Below, in pieces: positions 8,083 to 16,316 of a stretch of DNA of 64,000 bases. A model generated the notes under the pieces. It saw nothing but the letters and a program-made list of their open reading frames with translations. It was not told where the DNA came from and searched no databases. A program made the translations under genes and the position numbers. The number at the start of each line of letters is the position of its first letter. Within the stretch, counting starts at the first letter, position 1. Source of the stretch: JACVRW01 sp963803245 (GTDB lineage: Bacteria > Actinomycetota > Thermoleophilia > Solirubrobacterales > Thermoleophilaceae); the NCBI GenBank assembly GCA_963803245.1, contig CAWDLI010000010.1, positions 4,073-68,072 on the forward strand, read 5' to 3'.

Positions 8083-8477
8083 GCCATTCCCGCCGCCGCC
8101 AGCGCCTTCGCGCGGTCCGCAAACACCACGAGCTGGACCGCCTTGCCGTCACGCATCTTCCAGACGTGGGCGCCCTCCTCGTCGACGATCGCGCCGCTGC
8201 CCTTGCCGCGCCCGCGGTAGCGGGTGAGGACAACCACGTAGTCGCCTTGGACCACGTAGTCCTGGGCCTCGCAGCGCCAGTCCTCCCAGGGGCTCAGCCA
8301 CTCGTAGAGCCGCTCGTTCCGGTCGGCGGGGTCGTGATAGACGCCGGCCAGCCCGGGGAAGTCGTCGGACCACCCCCACTCCATCTCGGCGTCGTAGACG
8401 TCGAACCTCGGCCGCCAGTTGCCGCGCCCCCACTCGGCGTAGACGGCCCTGATGGCCTCCACGTCCTCCTGCGCCAC
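8079..8477 (-). CDS. SnoaL-like NTF2-fold protein
   Basis: A 132-residue NTF2-fold protein with a Trp-rich pocket (EMEWGWSDDFPGL and LSPWEDWRCEA). The C-terminal strand is the usual VWKMRDGKAVQLVVF. It is the third such protein in 2 kb but on the opposite strand and with a different pocket, so these are not simple tandem copies. It sits 5 bases upstream of the stop of the thiolase-side block and may be read with other minus-strand genes. The function is unknown. Confidence 0.82.
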   Translation of the reverse strand: MAQEDVEAIRAVYAEWGRGNWRPRFDVYDAEMEWGWSDDFPGLAGVYHDPADRNERLYEWLSPWEDWRCEAQDYVVQGDYVVVLTRYRGRGKGSGAIVDEEGAHVWKMRDGKAVQLVVFADRAKALAAAGMA

Positions 8478-8482
8478 GGCGG

Positions 8483-9667
8483 CTAGGAGCCGTTGACCTC
8501 GACGATCACCGCGTCGCCCTGGCCGCCGCCCGAGCAGATCGCCGCCACGCCGAGCCCGCCGCCGCGGCGGCGCAGCTCGTTCACCAGCGTCATGAGGATG
8601 CGGGCGCCGCTCGCGCCGATCGGGTGGCCGAGCGCGATCGCGCCACCGTTCACGTTCACCTTCGACTCGTCCACTCCGAGCATCCGCATGGAGTTGAGCG
8701 CGACCGAGGCGAACGCCTCGTTGATCTCGAACAGATCCACGTCGTCGACGCTGAGACCGGCCTGGTCGAGCGCCTTCTTGGCGGCGTTGGCGGGCGTCCG
8801 GGCGAGGTACGCGAAGTCATCGGCCACCGCAGCCTGGCCGACGATCGTGGCAAGCGCCGGGCGTCCGTTGGCCTTCGCCCACTCGTCGCTGGCGTAGACG
8901 ATCGCGCCGGCGCCGTCGTTCACTCCAGGGGCGTTGCCCGCGGTGTGGGACCCGTCCTTGTGGAAGGCGCCCTTCAGGCCGGCCAGCGACTCCAGCGTGC
9001 TCTCGCGGCGCGGGGCCTCGTCCACCTCGACGGTGGTCTCGCCCTTCCTCGACTTGACCGTGACCGCCACGATCTCCTCGGGCAGGCGCCCCTCGTCGGT
9101 GGCCTGGATCGCGAGCTCGTGGCTGCGCAGCGCGAACTTGTCCATGTCGGCGCGCGTGACCTCGAGCTCGTCGCCCACCTCGTCGGCCTCTTCGCCCATG
9201 CCCTTGCCGCTGAACGGGTTGGTCAGCCCGTCGTGCATCATCGCGTCGATCGCCTTGGCATCCCCCATCCGGAAGCCGAAGCGGGCGCCCTTCAGCAGGT
9301 AGGGGGCGTTCGACATCGACTCCATGCCGCCCGCCACGGCCACCTCGAGGTCGCCGGCGCGAACCGCCTGGTCCACGATGCCGCCGGCGCGCAGTCCGGA
9401 GGCGCAGACCTTGTTCACGGTCTCCGAGGAGACCTCCTTGGGGATCCCGCCCTTGATCTGGGCCTGACGGCTGGGGATCTGGCCCTGGCCGGCCTGGAGC
9501 ACCTGCCCGAACACCACGTGCTGCACCTGCTCGGGCGCCACCTCGGCGCGCTCGAGCGCCGCGGCGATCGCCGTGCCGCCGAGCTCGGTGGCGTCGAGGC
9601 TGGACAGGCCGCCTCCGAGCTTGCCGAAAGGCGTACGGGCGGCTCCGAGGATGACGGTCTTGGGCAT
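8483..9667 (-). CDS. Acetyl-CoA C-acetyltransferase (thiolase)
   Basis: A 394-residue thiolase of standard length. The acylated cysteine is in NKVCASGLRA. The catalytic His is in GGAIALGHPIGASGARI, and the second active-site Cys is in ICSGGGQGDA. The NEAF motif is present (EINEAFAS). It condenses two acetyl-CoA to acetoacetyl-CoA or runs the reverse as the last step of beta-oxidation. Start MPKTVILG is chosen because it matches the family N-terminus; upstream in-frame residues look non-coding. It is divergent from pepA, with 72 bases between the starts. Confidence 0.94.
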   Translation of the reverse strand: MPKTVILGAARTPFGKLGGGLSSLDATELGGTAIAAALERAEVAPEQVQHVVFGQVLQAGQGQIPSRQAQIKGGIPKEVSSETVNKVCASGLRAGGIVDQAVRAGDLEVAVAGGMESMSNAPYLLKGARFGFRMGDAKAIDAMMHDGLTNPFSGKGMGEEADEVGDELEVTRADMDKFALRSHELAIQATDEGRLPEEIVAVTVKSRKGETTVEVDEAPRRESTLESLAGLKGAFHKDGSHTAGNAPGVNDGAGAIVYASDEWAKANGRPALATIVGQAAVADDFAYLARTPANAAKKALDQAGLSVDDVDLFEINEAFASVALNSMRMLGVDESKVNVNGGAIALGHPIGASGARILMTLVNELRRRGGGLGVAAICSGGGQGDAVIVEVNGS

Positions 9668-9739
9668 CGGTGTGGCTCTCCTTGACGGCTGGCGGGGGGC
9701 TGACAACGATACCTGCGGCCCTCTAGACTCGGGCCGCTC

Positions 9740-11191
9740 TTGGCTCCGATCCACGTCTCATCCCGCGCCGGCTCCCCGGAGGAAACCGCCGCCGACACGC
9801 GCGTGGTGCCTCTTTTCGAGGGCGAGTCGCTGGCCGATCCGGCGCTCCAGGCGCTCGTGGAGCTGGGCGAGGCCAAGCCCGGGTTGCGCAAGGTCGCGGT
9901 CACCCACGAGGACGCGCCCGGAGGGGGCCGCCGCCGGGTTCTGATCGCCGGTCTGGGCGACCGCTCCGAGCTGGACGCGGAGCGCGCGCGGGTGGCCGCC
10001 GCGGCGGCTGCCGGCAGGGCGAGGGAGCTGGGCGCGGTGTCGCTCTCCTGGGACGCGCCCCCCGGCGACGGCGTGGCGGGCGGCCTCGTGGAGGGCACCC
10101 TCCTGAGCCTCTACACCTTCGACCGCTTCAAGTCCGAGCGGGACTCCAACGACGCCCAAGTGCTCGAGTCGCTCGAGATCACCGGCGACGCGCCCGACGA
10201 GCCGGTGCTGAAGCGCGCCCGCGTGGCCGCCGAGTCGGCCAACGACGCTCGCGACCTCCAGAACCTGCCGGCCAACGTGGCCACCCCGAGCTTCCTCGCC
10301 GAGCGCGCGCGAGAGATCGCCGACGATCACGAGACGCTCGAGGTCGAGCTGCTCGACCGCGAGGCGATCGTGGCGCACGGCATGGGCGCCTTCGCCTCGG
10401 TGGCGCAGGGCACCCACGTGGAACCGCGCCTGATCGTGATGCGGTACCGGTCCAAGAACGCGGTGGGGCCGCACCTGAGCTACGTGGGCAAGGCCGTGAC
10501 CTTCGACACCGGCGGGATCTCGATCAAGCCCTCGTCGAAGATGCAGGAGATGAAGTTCGACATGTCGGGCGGCGCCGCCGTGATCGAGGCGGTGGCGGGC
10601 ATCGCCCGGCTCGGCCTCCCGGTCACGCTCACCGCCGTCGTGCCGTCCACGGAGAACATGCCGAGCGGCCACGCCGTCAAGCCCGGCGACATCGTCACCG
10701 CCATGAACGGCAAGACGATCGAGGTCAACAACACCGACGCCGAGGGACGGCTGATCCTGGCCGACGCCCTCTGTTACGCCGTGGACCAGGGCGCCGAGCG
10801 GATCGTGGATCTCGCGACCCTCACCGGCGCGATCCTCGTCGCGCTCGGGCACACCTACGCGGGCCTCTACTCCAACGACGACGGCTGGTGCGCGGACGTC
10901 GCGGGCGCGGGCGAGACGACTGGGGAGATCTGCTGGCGGATGCCGCTCCACCCCGAGTTCTTCGAGCTGACCAAGGGCAAGTTCGCGGACCTCACCAACT
11001 CATCGGACGCGCGAGTGGCCGGCTCCAACTACGCCGCCCAGTTCCTGGGCCAGTTCGTGGGCGACGTGCCCTGGGCGCACCTGGACGTGGCCGGCACCGC
11101 CTGGGGAATGTCACGCCCCTACGTGGGCAAGGGCGCCTCGGGCTTCGGCGCCCGGCTCTTGATCGAGCTGGCCGCGCGCACGGGCGCTTAG
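9740..11191 (+). CDS. pepA: Leucyl aminopeptidase, M17 family
   Basis: A 483-residue cytosolic di-zinc aminopeptidase. The C-terminal catalytic domain holds the metal and substrate ligands in order: GKAVTFDTGG (Lys and Asp), KFDMSGGAA (Asp), and the M17 signature NTDAEGRLILAD with the bicarbonate-binding Arg. The C-terminal GASGFGARLL also fits. The N-terminal domain is less conserved, as usual. The start is assigned at TTG 9740; no better start precedes it in the 72-base divergent gap. It releases N-terminal residues from peptides in protein turnover. Confidence 0.94.
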   Translation: MAPIHVSSRAGSPEETAADTRVVPLFEGESLADPALQALVELGEAKPGLRKVAVTHEDAPGGGRRRVLIAGLGDRSELDAERARVAAAAAAGRARELGAVSLSWDAPPGDGVAGGLVEGTLLSLYTFDRFKSERDSNDAQVLESLEITGDAPDEPVLKRARVAAESANDARDLQNLPANVATPSFLAERAREIADDHETLEVELLDREAIVAHGMGAFASVAQGTHVEPRLIVMRYRSKNAVGPHLSYVGKAVTFDTGGISIKPSSKMQEMKFDMSGGAAVIEAVAGIARLGLPVTLTAVVPSTENMPSGHAVKPGDIVTAMNGKTIEVNNTDAEGRLILADALCYAVDQGAERIVDLATLTGAILVALGHTYAGLYSNDDGWCADVAGAGETTGEICWRMPLHPEFFELTKGKFADLTNSSDARVAGSNYAAQFLGQFVGDVPWAHLDVAGTAWGMSRPYVGKGASGFGARLLIELAARTGA

Positions 11192-11221
11192 TTCCGGCGG
11201 CTCCTCGGGTCCAGCGTCTAG

Positions 11222-11425
11222 TGCGGCTGGGTAGGCGGTGCTGCGGGTGGCCCGTCACATTCAGGCGGTCGCTTGTGCGCCGGCGCTTGCGGCGCGAGCC
11301 GCTGCGTCAACTAGGGGTCCGTATAGGGCATCTAGTTGACACAGCGACGCCGGCCGCCTCGCGGTCGGCGGGAGCGTGGCGGGAGACCACTCGCGTGTAA
11401 CCCATCACCTCCCTACCCAGCCGCA
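11222..11425. repeat. About 204-base intergenic element with inverted-repeat ends
   Basis: The gap between pepA and the GH3 gene is bounded by TGCGGCTGGGTAGG (11222-11235) and its perfect complement CCTACCCAGCCGCA (11412-11425). The pairing extends imperfectly inward through GGTG/CACC. A second inverted repeat with its own short loop lies in the middle (11300-11346). There is no reading frame in it and no convincing target duplication. The nested symmetry resembles a small non-autonomous mobile element or a large folded RNA; the sequence alone does not decide. Confidence 0.6.
11300..11346. repeat. 47-base palindromic repeat, copy A
   Basis: CGCTGCGTCAACTAG and CTAGTTGACACAGCG form 15-base arms (14 of 15 pair) around a 17-base loop containing CCGTATAGGGC. 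The same 47-base unit occurs at 27654-27700 with 41 of 47 identical bases and the same arm and loop lengths. Both copies lie shortly downstream of a plus-strand gene end. Confidence 0.85.
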
Positions 11426-11474
11426 GTCGACGTCCGACGCGCGGCCCGCCCGGTCGCAGCCTCGCCCGCTTCGC

Positions 11475-13664
11475 CTAAGGCCGCGCGCAGCCCGCGCCGC
11501 GACGGGCCACCACGTCCTGCAGGCGGATGTCGCGCGAGGAGCTCCCCACCAGCACCCGATAGCAGCCGGGCGCCACTCGCCAGCGGTTCCGTTCCGCGTC
11601 CCAGAACGAGAAGTCGCGGTCCTCGAGCACGAAGGTCAGGTCGCGGCTGCGCCCGCTCGGGATCTCCACCCTGCGGAAGCGCTTGAGCGCCTTGGGCGGC
11701 TGCACGACGCCGGGCGTGGGCCGCGGGAGGCCGAGATAGAGCTGGACGACCTCGGCGCCCTTGCGCGGGCCCACGTTCGCCACCCTCAGGCTCACGCGCA
11801 CGCGAGCGGCGCCGCCGGGCGAGGCGCCGCGTAGCTCGCGGACCGCCAGGTCGCGGTAGTGGAAGCTCGTGTACGAGAGCCCGTGGCCGAACGGGTAGAG
11901 CGGCTTGATGCCGCGCCGGTCATACCAGCGATACCCGACCAGCACGCCCTCGGAGTAGACGGCGCGGCCCTCGATGCCGGGGAACTGCCTCTTCGTGCGC
12001 GCCGGCACGTCGCCGAGGGCGCGCGGATAGGTCACGGGGAGCTTGCCGGACGGGTTGACCTTGCCGAGGAGCACGTCGGCGATCGCGTTGCCGCCCTCCT
12101 CGCCGGGCCACCACGCCTCCACGATCGCCCCCACCCGGCGGGCCCACGGCATCGTGACCGGGCCGGGTGACTGGAGCACGACCACCGTCCGCGGGTTCGC
12201 GGCGGCCACCGCGCGGATGAGACGGTTCTGGAGCGGCGGCTTCGGAGCGCAGTCGAGGTCGATGCAGGGGCGGTCCGAGAACTCCCCGGACAGCACGTCG
12301 GGCGCGGCCGCCACCACCGCCACGTCTGCCCGGCGGGCGACCCGCACGGCACGCTCGCGGTCGCTGCCGTCGTCGTAGCGCACCTGGAAGCGTCCGCGCG
12401 CCGCGCGCTTCAGGCCCTGGAGGGCGGTGACCGAATAGAACGGCGCGACGCCGCCGCTCGACGCCGCGTTCGGGCGCTGGTACGCGTTCGCCGACTTGCC
12501 GATCACGGCCACCGAGTCGAGCCGGCGCGCGTTCAGCGGCAGCAGCGAGCGGCGGTTGCGGAGCAGCACGATGGCGCGGTTCTCGACCAGCCGGGCCACC
12601 CGTCCGTGGCGCTTGACCGGGATCGCTCCGTCGCGCGGATAGGCCGCCCGGTCGAACACCCCGAAGCGGAACATCACGCGCAGATACCGGCGCACCAGAT
12701 CGTCGATCGTGGCGGTGGTGAGGCGGCCCTGCGCGATCGCGGCACGCAGCAGCGACGGCTCGTAGTACTGCGGCTGCGGGAGAGCCAGGCTCTGGCCGGC
12801 CAGCGCCGAGCCGACGGTGTCGCCGCCGGCGAAGAAGTCCGAGAGCACGAAGCCGTCGAAGCCGAAGGAACTGAACAGCGTGTCCCGGATGAGCGGGCGG
12901 TTGGCACCCATGTAGGCGCCGTTCACCTTGTTGTAGGCGGTCATCACCGTGCCGACGTGCGCGCGCTTCACCGCTGCCTCGAAATGCGGGAGGTAGATCT
13001 CCCGCAGCGTGCGCTCGTCGATGATCTCGTCGACGGTGAAGCGACCGGTCTCCTGGTTGTTCGCGGCGTAGTGCTTGACGTCGCCGATCACGCCGGCGCC
13101 CTGCAGGGCGCGGATCCAGGCGACCGCGAAGTCGCTCAGCAGCCGCGGGTCCTCGCCGTAGCTCTCGAAGGTGCGCCCACCGCGCGGGTCGCGCACGAGA
13201 TTGACGGTCGGTCCGAGCACGAGGTCGTGGCCGCGCGCCTTGGCCTCTGCCGCGATCACGCGCGCGTAGCGGGCCGCCAGGTCGAGGTCGAAGCTCGCCC
13301 CGAGCGCCAGCGGAGCGGGCAGCGCGGTGGCCGGCCTGCTCTCGGGCCCGATCCCCTGCCTGATGCCGCCCGGACCGTCGTTCACGGTCAGCGGGGGCAC
13401 GTCGAGGCGCGCGATGCCGTTGACGGTGCTCGAGCTGGTCTCGGGGTGGAGTATCCCGTCCACGTCCCCGCCCATGAGCTCGAGCTTCTCGTCGAGCGTG
13501 AGCTGCGGGAGCAGCAGCCCCGCCCGCGCGTCGGCGGACTTCGAGCGGTCGCACCAGGGATGGTCGCCACAGCGACCGGCAGCCTGGGCCCCCACCGGGA
13601 GCGCGAAAGTGGCCGCGACCGCAACGAGGGTCGCCGCACGCCAGCTCATCCTCACGGGCTGCAC
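11475..13664 (-). CDS. Secreted glycoside hydrolase family 3 (beta-glucosidase-like)
   Basis: A 729-residue exported enzyme. It has a signal peptide (MSWRAATLVAV to AQAAG; ATG at 13649 is the likely true start, GTG 13664 the longest). An (alpha/beta)8 barrel domain includes KHYAANNQE and the nucleophile Asp in GFVLSDFFAG. An alpha/beta sandwich domain begins near VAVIGKSANAY and contains VVVLQSPGPV. The C-terminal fibronectin-III-like domain starts around FGHGLSYTSF. GH3 enzymes release terminal beta-linked glucose or related sugars from plant or microbial glycans; the specificity is not readable. It is not coupled to any sugar transporter here. Confidence 0.92.
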   Translation of the reverse strand: MQPVRMSWRAATLVAVAATFALPVGAQAAGRCGDHPWCDRSKSADARAGLLLPQLTLDEKLELMGGDVDGILHPETSSSTVNGIARLDVPPLTVNDGPGGIRQGIGPESRPATALPAPLALGASFDLDLAARYARVIAAEAKARGHDLVLGPTVNLVRDPRGGRTFESYGEDPRLLSDFAVAWIRALQGAGVIGDVKHYAANNQETGRFTVDEIIDERTLREIYLPHFEAAVKRAHVGTVMTAYNKVNGAYMGANRPLIRDTLFSSFGFDGFVLSDFFAGGDTVGSALAGQSLALPQPQYYEPSLLRAAIAQGRLTTATIDDLVRRYLRVMFRFGVFDRAAYPRDGAIPVKRHGRVARLVENRAIVLLRNRRSLLPLNARRLDSVAVIGKSANAYQRPNAASSGGVAPFYSVTALQGLKRAARGRFQVRYDDGSDRERAVRVARRADVAVVAAAPDVLSGEFSDRPCIDLDCAPKPPLQNRLIRAVAAANPRTVVVLQSPGPVTMPWARRVGAIVEAWWPGEEGGNAIADVLLGKVNPSGKLPVTYPRALGDVPARTKRQFPGIEGRAVYSEGVLVGYRWYDRRGIKPLYPFGHGLSYTSFHYRDLAVRELRGASPGGAARVRVSLRVANVGPRKGAEVVQLYLGLPRPTPGVVQPPKALKRFRRVEIPSGRSRDLTFVLEDRDFSFWDAERNRWRVAPGCYRVLVGSSSRDIRLQDVVARRGAGCARP

Positions 13665-13703
13665 CCTAACCGGCCCGGATCGCGCGACCGGGCCCCGAAA
13701 TGC

Positions 13704-14126
13704 TCAGCGCTCGTCGCGCGGTCCCTGCAGATGCTCCGTCGAGTCCTCCGCCGCCGCCTCGGGTGGCGCCTCCTCCCCCTCGGGGCGACGCTCGAAGCGG
13801 CGGGTGCGCTGCGGGGTCTCCTCGTCGGGGTCCACCTCGGCGGCCGCGTGCCGCCCCTCGGCCGCCTCGCGGCCGTGCTCCTCCGCGCGTGCCATGTCCT
13901 CGCGGGCGGCGGCCTCCTCGCGGCGGGCGCGCGCCATGCGCTCCTCCGCCTCCGCCCGTGCCTGCTCGGCCCGGGCGTCGTGGAAATCGGCCTCGCGCCT
14001 GACCTCCTCCGCGTGGATGCGCCGCTCGTCCATTCGCCTGGTCCGACCGCTCCCGGCCACGACGCCGAGTCCGATCAGGCCCATGAGCACCGCCACGACA
14101 ATGACCACGATCACCAGAGCGTCCAT
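13704..14126 (-). CDS. Small membrane-anchored coiled-coil protein
   Basis: A 140-residue protein with one N-terminal membrane helix (ALVIVVIVVAVLMGLIGLGVV). This is followed by a highly charged, Ala/Glu/Arg-rich helix of about 70 residues that should form a coiled coil, and then an acidic disordered tail. There is a good Shine-Dalgarno (AAAGGAGA) before ATG 14126. I recognise no enzymatic domain. It lies between the acyl-CoA synthetase operon and the GH3 gene on the same strand. A scaffold or envelope-linked role is possible but unsupported. Confidence 0.72.
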   Translation of the reverse strand: MDALVIVVIVVAVLMGLIGLGVVAGSGRTRRMDERRIHAEEVRREADFHDARAEQARAEAEERMARARREEAAAREDMARAEEHGREAAEGRHAAAEVDPDEETPQRTRRFERRPEGEEAPPEAAAEDSTEHLQGPRDER

Positions 14127-14189
14127 CTGTCTCCTTTGTTACCTCAGACGAGTGGCCCTGCCCACTCTGGATGTGGCGGCGGGGGCAGC

Positions 14190-16316
14190 CTACCCGGAGC
14201 GGGTGACGCTATGGCCCTTCAATTCGCGCTTCAGCACCTTGCCGGTGGCGTTGCGCGGAAGCTCGTCCATGAACACGATCTCGCGCGGCACCTTGTAGCG
14301 AGCGAGATTGCGCTTCACGTGGTCCTTCAGGTCGTCCTCCGTCGTCTCCGCGCCCTGATCCAGCACGACGAACGCCCGCAGGCGCTGCCCGAAGTCCTTG
14401 TCCTCGACGCCGATCGCCGCGGCCTCGCAGACCGAGGGGTGGCGGGCCAGCGCATCCTCGATCTCTGCGGGGAAGACGTTCTCGCCCCCGGACACGATCA
14501 TCTCGTCGTCGCGGCCCTCCACGAACAGCCGCCCGTCGGGGTCGAAGCGCCCTACGTCGCCGGTGGCCATGAGGCCGTCGATCACGTCCTTCGAGCCGCC
14601 GCCCGTGTACCCCTCGAAGAGCATCTCGTTGCCCACGAAGATGCGCCCGGTCTCGCCGGTCGGCGTGGGGTTGCCGCGCTCGTCGTAGAGACGGACGATC
14701 GTGCCTCGCGGCGGCGTGCCCGCCGTGCCCGGGGCGGCGCGCATGTGCGCCGGCGTGGCGATCGACGCCCAGGCCACCTCGGTCGAGCCGTAGAGGTTGT
14801 AGAGGTTGTCGCCGAACTCGTTCATCCACTCGGTGGCGAGATCGCCGGGCAGCGCCGAGCCGCTCGCGGCCACCACCTTCAGCGACGAGACGTCGTACTT
14901 GCGGCGCACGTCCTCGGGCAGCTCGAGGATGCGCTGCATCATCACCGGCACCACCGCCAGCACCTCGGCGCGCGTGCGGGCCACCTCGGCCAGGCAGGCC
15001 TCCGGGTCGAACTTGCGGCGCAGTACGTAGGTGCTGCCGAGGATGAGCCCGAGCGTGTAGTGCGCGAAGCCCCAGGAGTGGAACAGCGGCGCGGCGATAT
15101 GCACCGTCTGGCGCGTCCGCAGCGGGATCCGGTCGAGCAGGGAGACGGCGGGGTCGAGCGTCTGCGGATTGCCGCGCGACGCCCCCTTCGGCGTGCCCGT
15201 GGTGCCGGACGTGAGGATGACCACGCGGCCCTCGCGTGAGGGCGCCACCACGTCGCGGCGCTCGCCATTCTCGATCAGCCCCTCGAGCGTCGGATCGGCG
15301 GTGCGCTCGGAGTCGTGCCAGGCCACGAAGCGCTTGCGCCGCTTGCCCGCCTCCGCGAGCAGGTCCGCGAACTCCTCGTCGTAGATGATCGCGACCGGCT
15401 TCTCGCGCTTGACGACCTCGGCCAGCTGGGGACCGGCGAAGGCGGTGTTGAGGTAGAGCGCGTCGCAGCCGAGCTTCGAGACCGCCACGGTCGACTCGAT
15501 GAAGCCGCGGTGATTGCGGCACATGATCCCCACGGCGTCGCCCTCCTTGAGCCCCGCGTCCGAGAGGGCGTGGGCCAGGGCGTTGGTGCGCTGGTGCACC
15601 TCGCCGAACGTGAGCGTGCCGAGCTCGTCCACGATCATCGTCTCGTCGGGATAGCGGGCCGCCAGGGAGATCGTTCCGGCTGCCGGGCTGCGACCGAAGC
15701 GGGCCAGCGTGGTCAGCACCTTCACGAGCTTGTCCGGCCGGATCGGCCGGATCACGCCGGCCTCCGCCAGCACCTTCGCGCTACCGAGGGCGTACCCGAT
15801 GCGGCCGGTTAGGCCCTTCCCTGGCTCGGCCAATTCCTTGTCTCCTCCTTCGAACTCACGTTGCAGGTTCTCGAGCGTCCGCTCGAAGTTGCGTCCGACC
15901 ATCGGAGCGGACACGCGATCCGAGATCATGCCCAAGACTCCGCCCGGGGCGTCGTAGGACAGCCGCAGCGTCACGCGGGTGCGCCCGTCCGAGGTCTCCC
16001 GGAGGCGCCAGCGCCCGCGCTGGTCGATGCCGGTGACGTTGGTCCAGCTGAGGTCGCCCGGCTCGTCGAACTCGACCAGCTCGACGATCCCGCCCACGTC
16101 CGCCGACCCCACCTTCATGCGCATCGAGAAGCGCGAGCCGAGGCCGGGCTCCCGATCCGTGGCCGGCGGTCCCTGACCGTCCACGGGGTCGGCATGGCCC
16201 TTCGGATCGCAGCGGGTGATGCCGTCCACGAAGCGCGGGTACGAGGCGGGGTCCCGCACCCGCTCCCAGATCAGGTCGCGGGGGGCGTCGATCGTGCGCG
16301 AGCGCTCGACTCGCAT
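14190..16316 (-). CDS. SRPBCC (START-like) domain fused to acyl-CoA synthetase
   Basis: A 708-residue two-domain protein. Residues about 1-160 are a lipid/polyketide-binding SRPBCC domain (MRVERSRTIDAPRDLIWERV, then SWTNVTGIDQRGRWRL). Residues about 190-705 are an AMP-forming acyl-CoA synthetase. The synthetase has the P-loop ILTSGTTGTPKGASR, YNLYGSTEVAWAS, the hinge-proximal GDVGRFDPDGRLFVEGRDDE and the catalytic Lys in PRNATGKVLKREL. It activates a carboxylic acid to its CoA thioester; the fused pocket could present a hydrophobic substrate. The start overlaps the acyltransferase stop (TGATG), so the operon is patatin, acyltransferase, synthetase. No stop or frame change separates the domains. 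Confidence 0.88.
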   Translation of the reverse strand: MRVERSRTIDAPRDLIWERVRDPASYPRFVDGITRCDPKGHADPVDGQGPPATDREPGLGSRFSMRMKVGSADVGGIVELVEFDEPGDLSWTNVTGIDQRGRWRLRETSDGRTRVTLRLSYDAPGGVLGMISDRVSAPMVGRNFERTLENLQREFEGGDKELAEPGKGLTGRIGYALGSAKVLAEAGVIRPIRPDKLVKVLTTLARFGRSPAAGTISLAARYPDETMIVDELGTLTFGEVHQRTNALAHALSDAGLKEGDAVGIMCRNHRGFIESTVAVSKLGCDALYLNTAFAGPQLAEVVKREKPVAIIYDEEFADLLAEAGKRRKRFVAWHDSERTADPTLEGLIENGERRDVVAPSREGRVVILTSGTTGTPKGASRGNPQTLDPAVSLLDRIPLRTRQTVHIAAPLFHSWGFAHYTLGLILGSTYVLRRKFDPEACLAEVARTRAEVLAVVPVMMQRILELPEDVRRKYDVSSLKVVAASGSALPGDLATEWMNEFGDNLYNLYGSTEVAWASIATPAHMRAAPGTAGTPPRGTIVRLYDERGNPTPTGETGRIFVGNEMLFEGYTGGGSKDVIDGLMATGDVGRFDPDGRLFVEGRDDEMIVSGGENVFPAEIEDALARHPSVCEAAAIGVEDKDFGQRLRAFVVLDQGAETTEDDLKDHVKRNLARYKVPREIVFMDELPRNATGKVLKRELKGHSVTRSG

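Noticed and set aside
12606..15239. 877-codon open frame on the plus strand
   Set aside because: It spans three minus-strand genes with clear motifs (GH3, coiled-coil protein, acyl-CoA synthetase), so it is a GC artefact.
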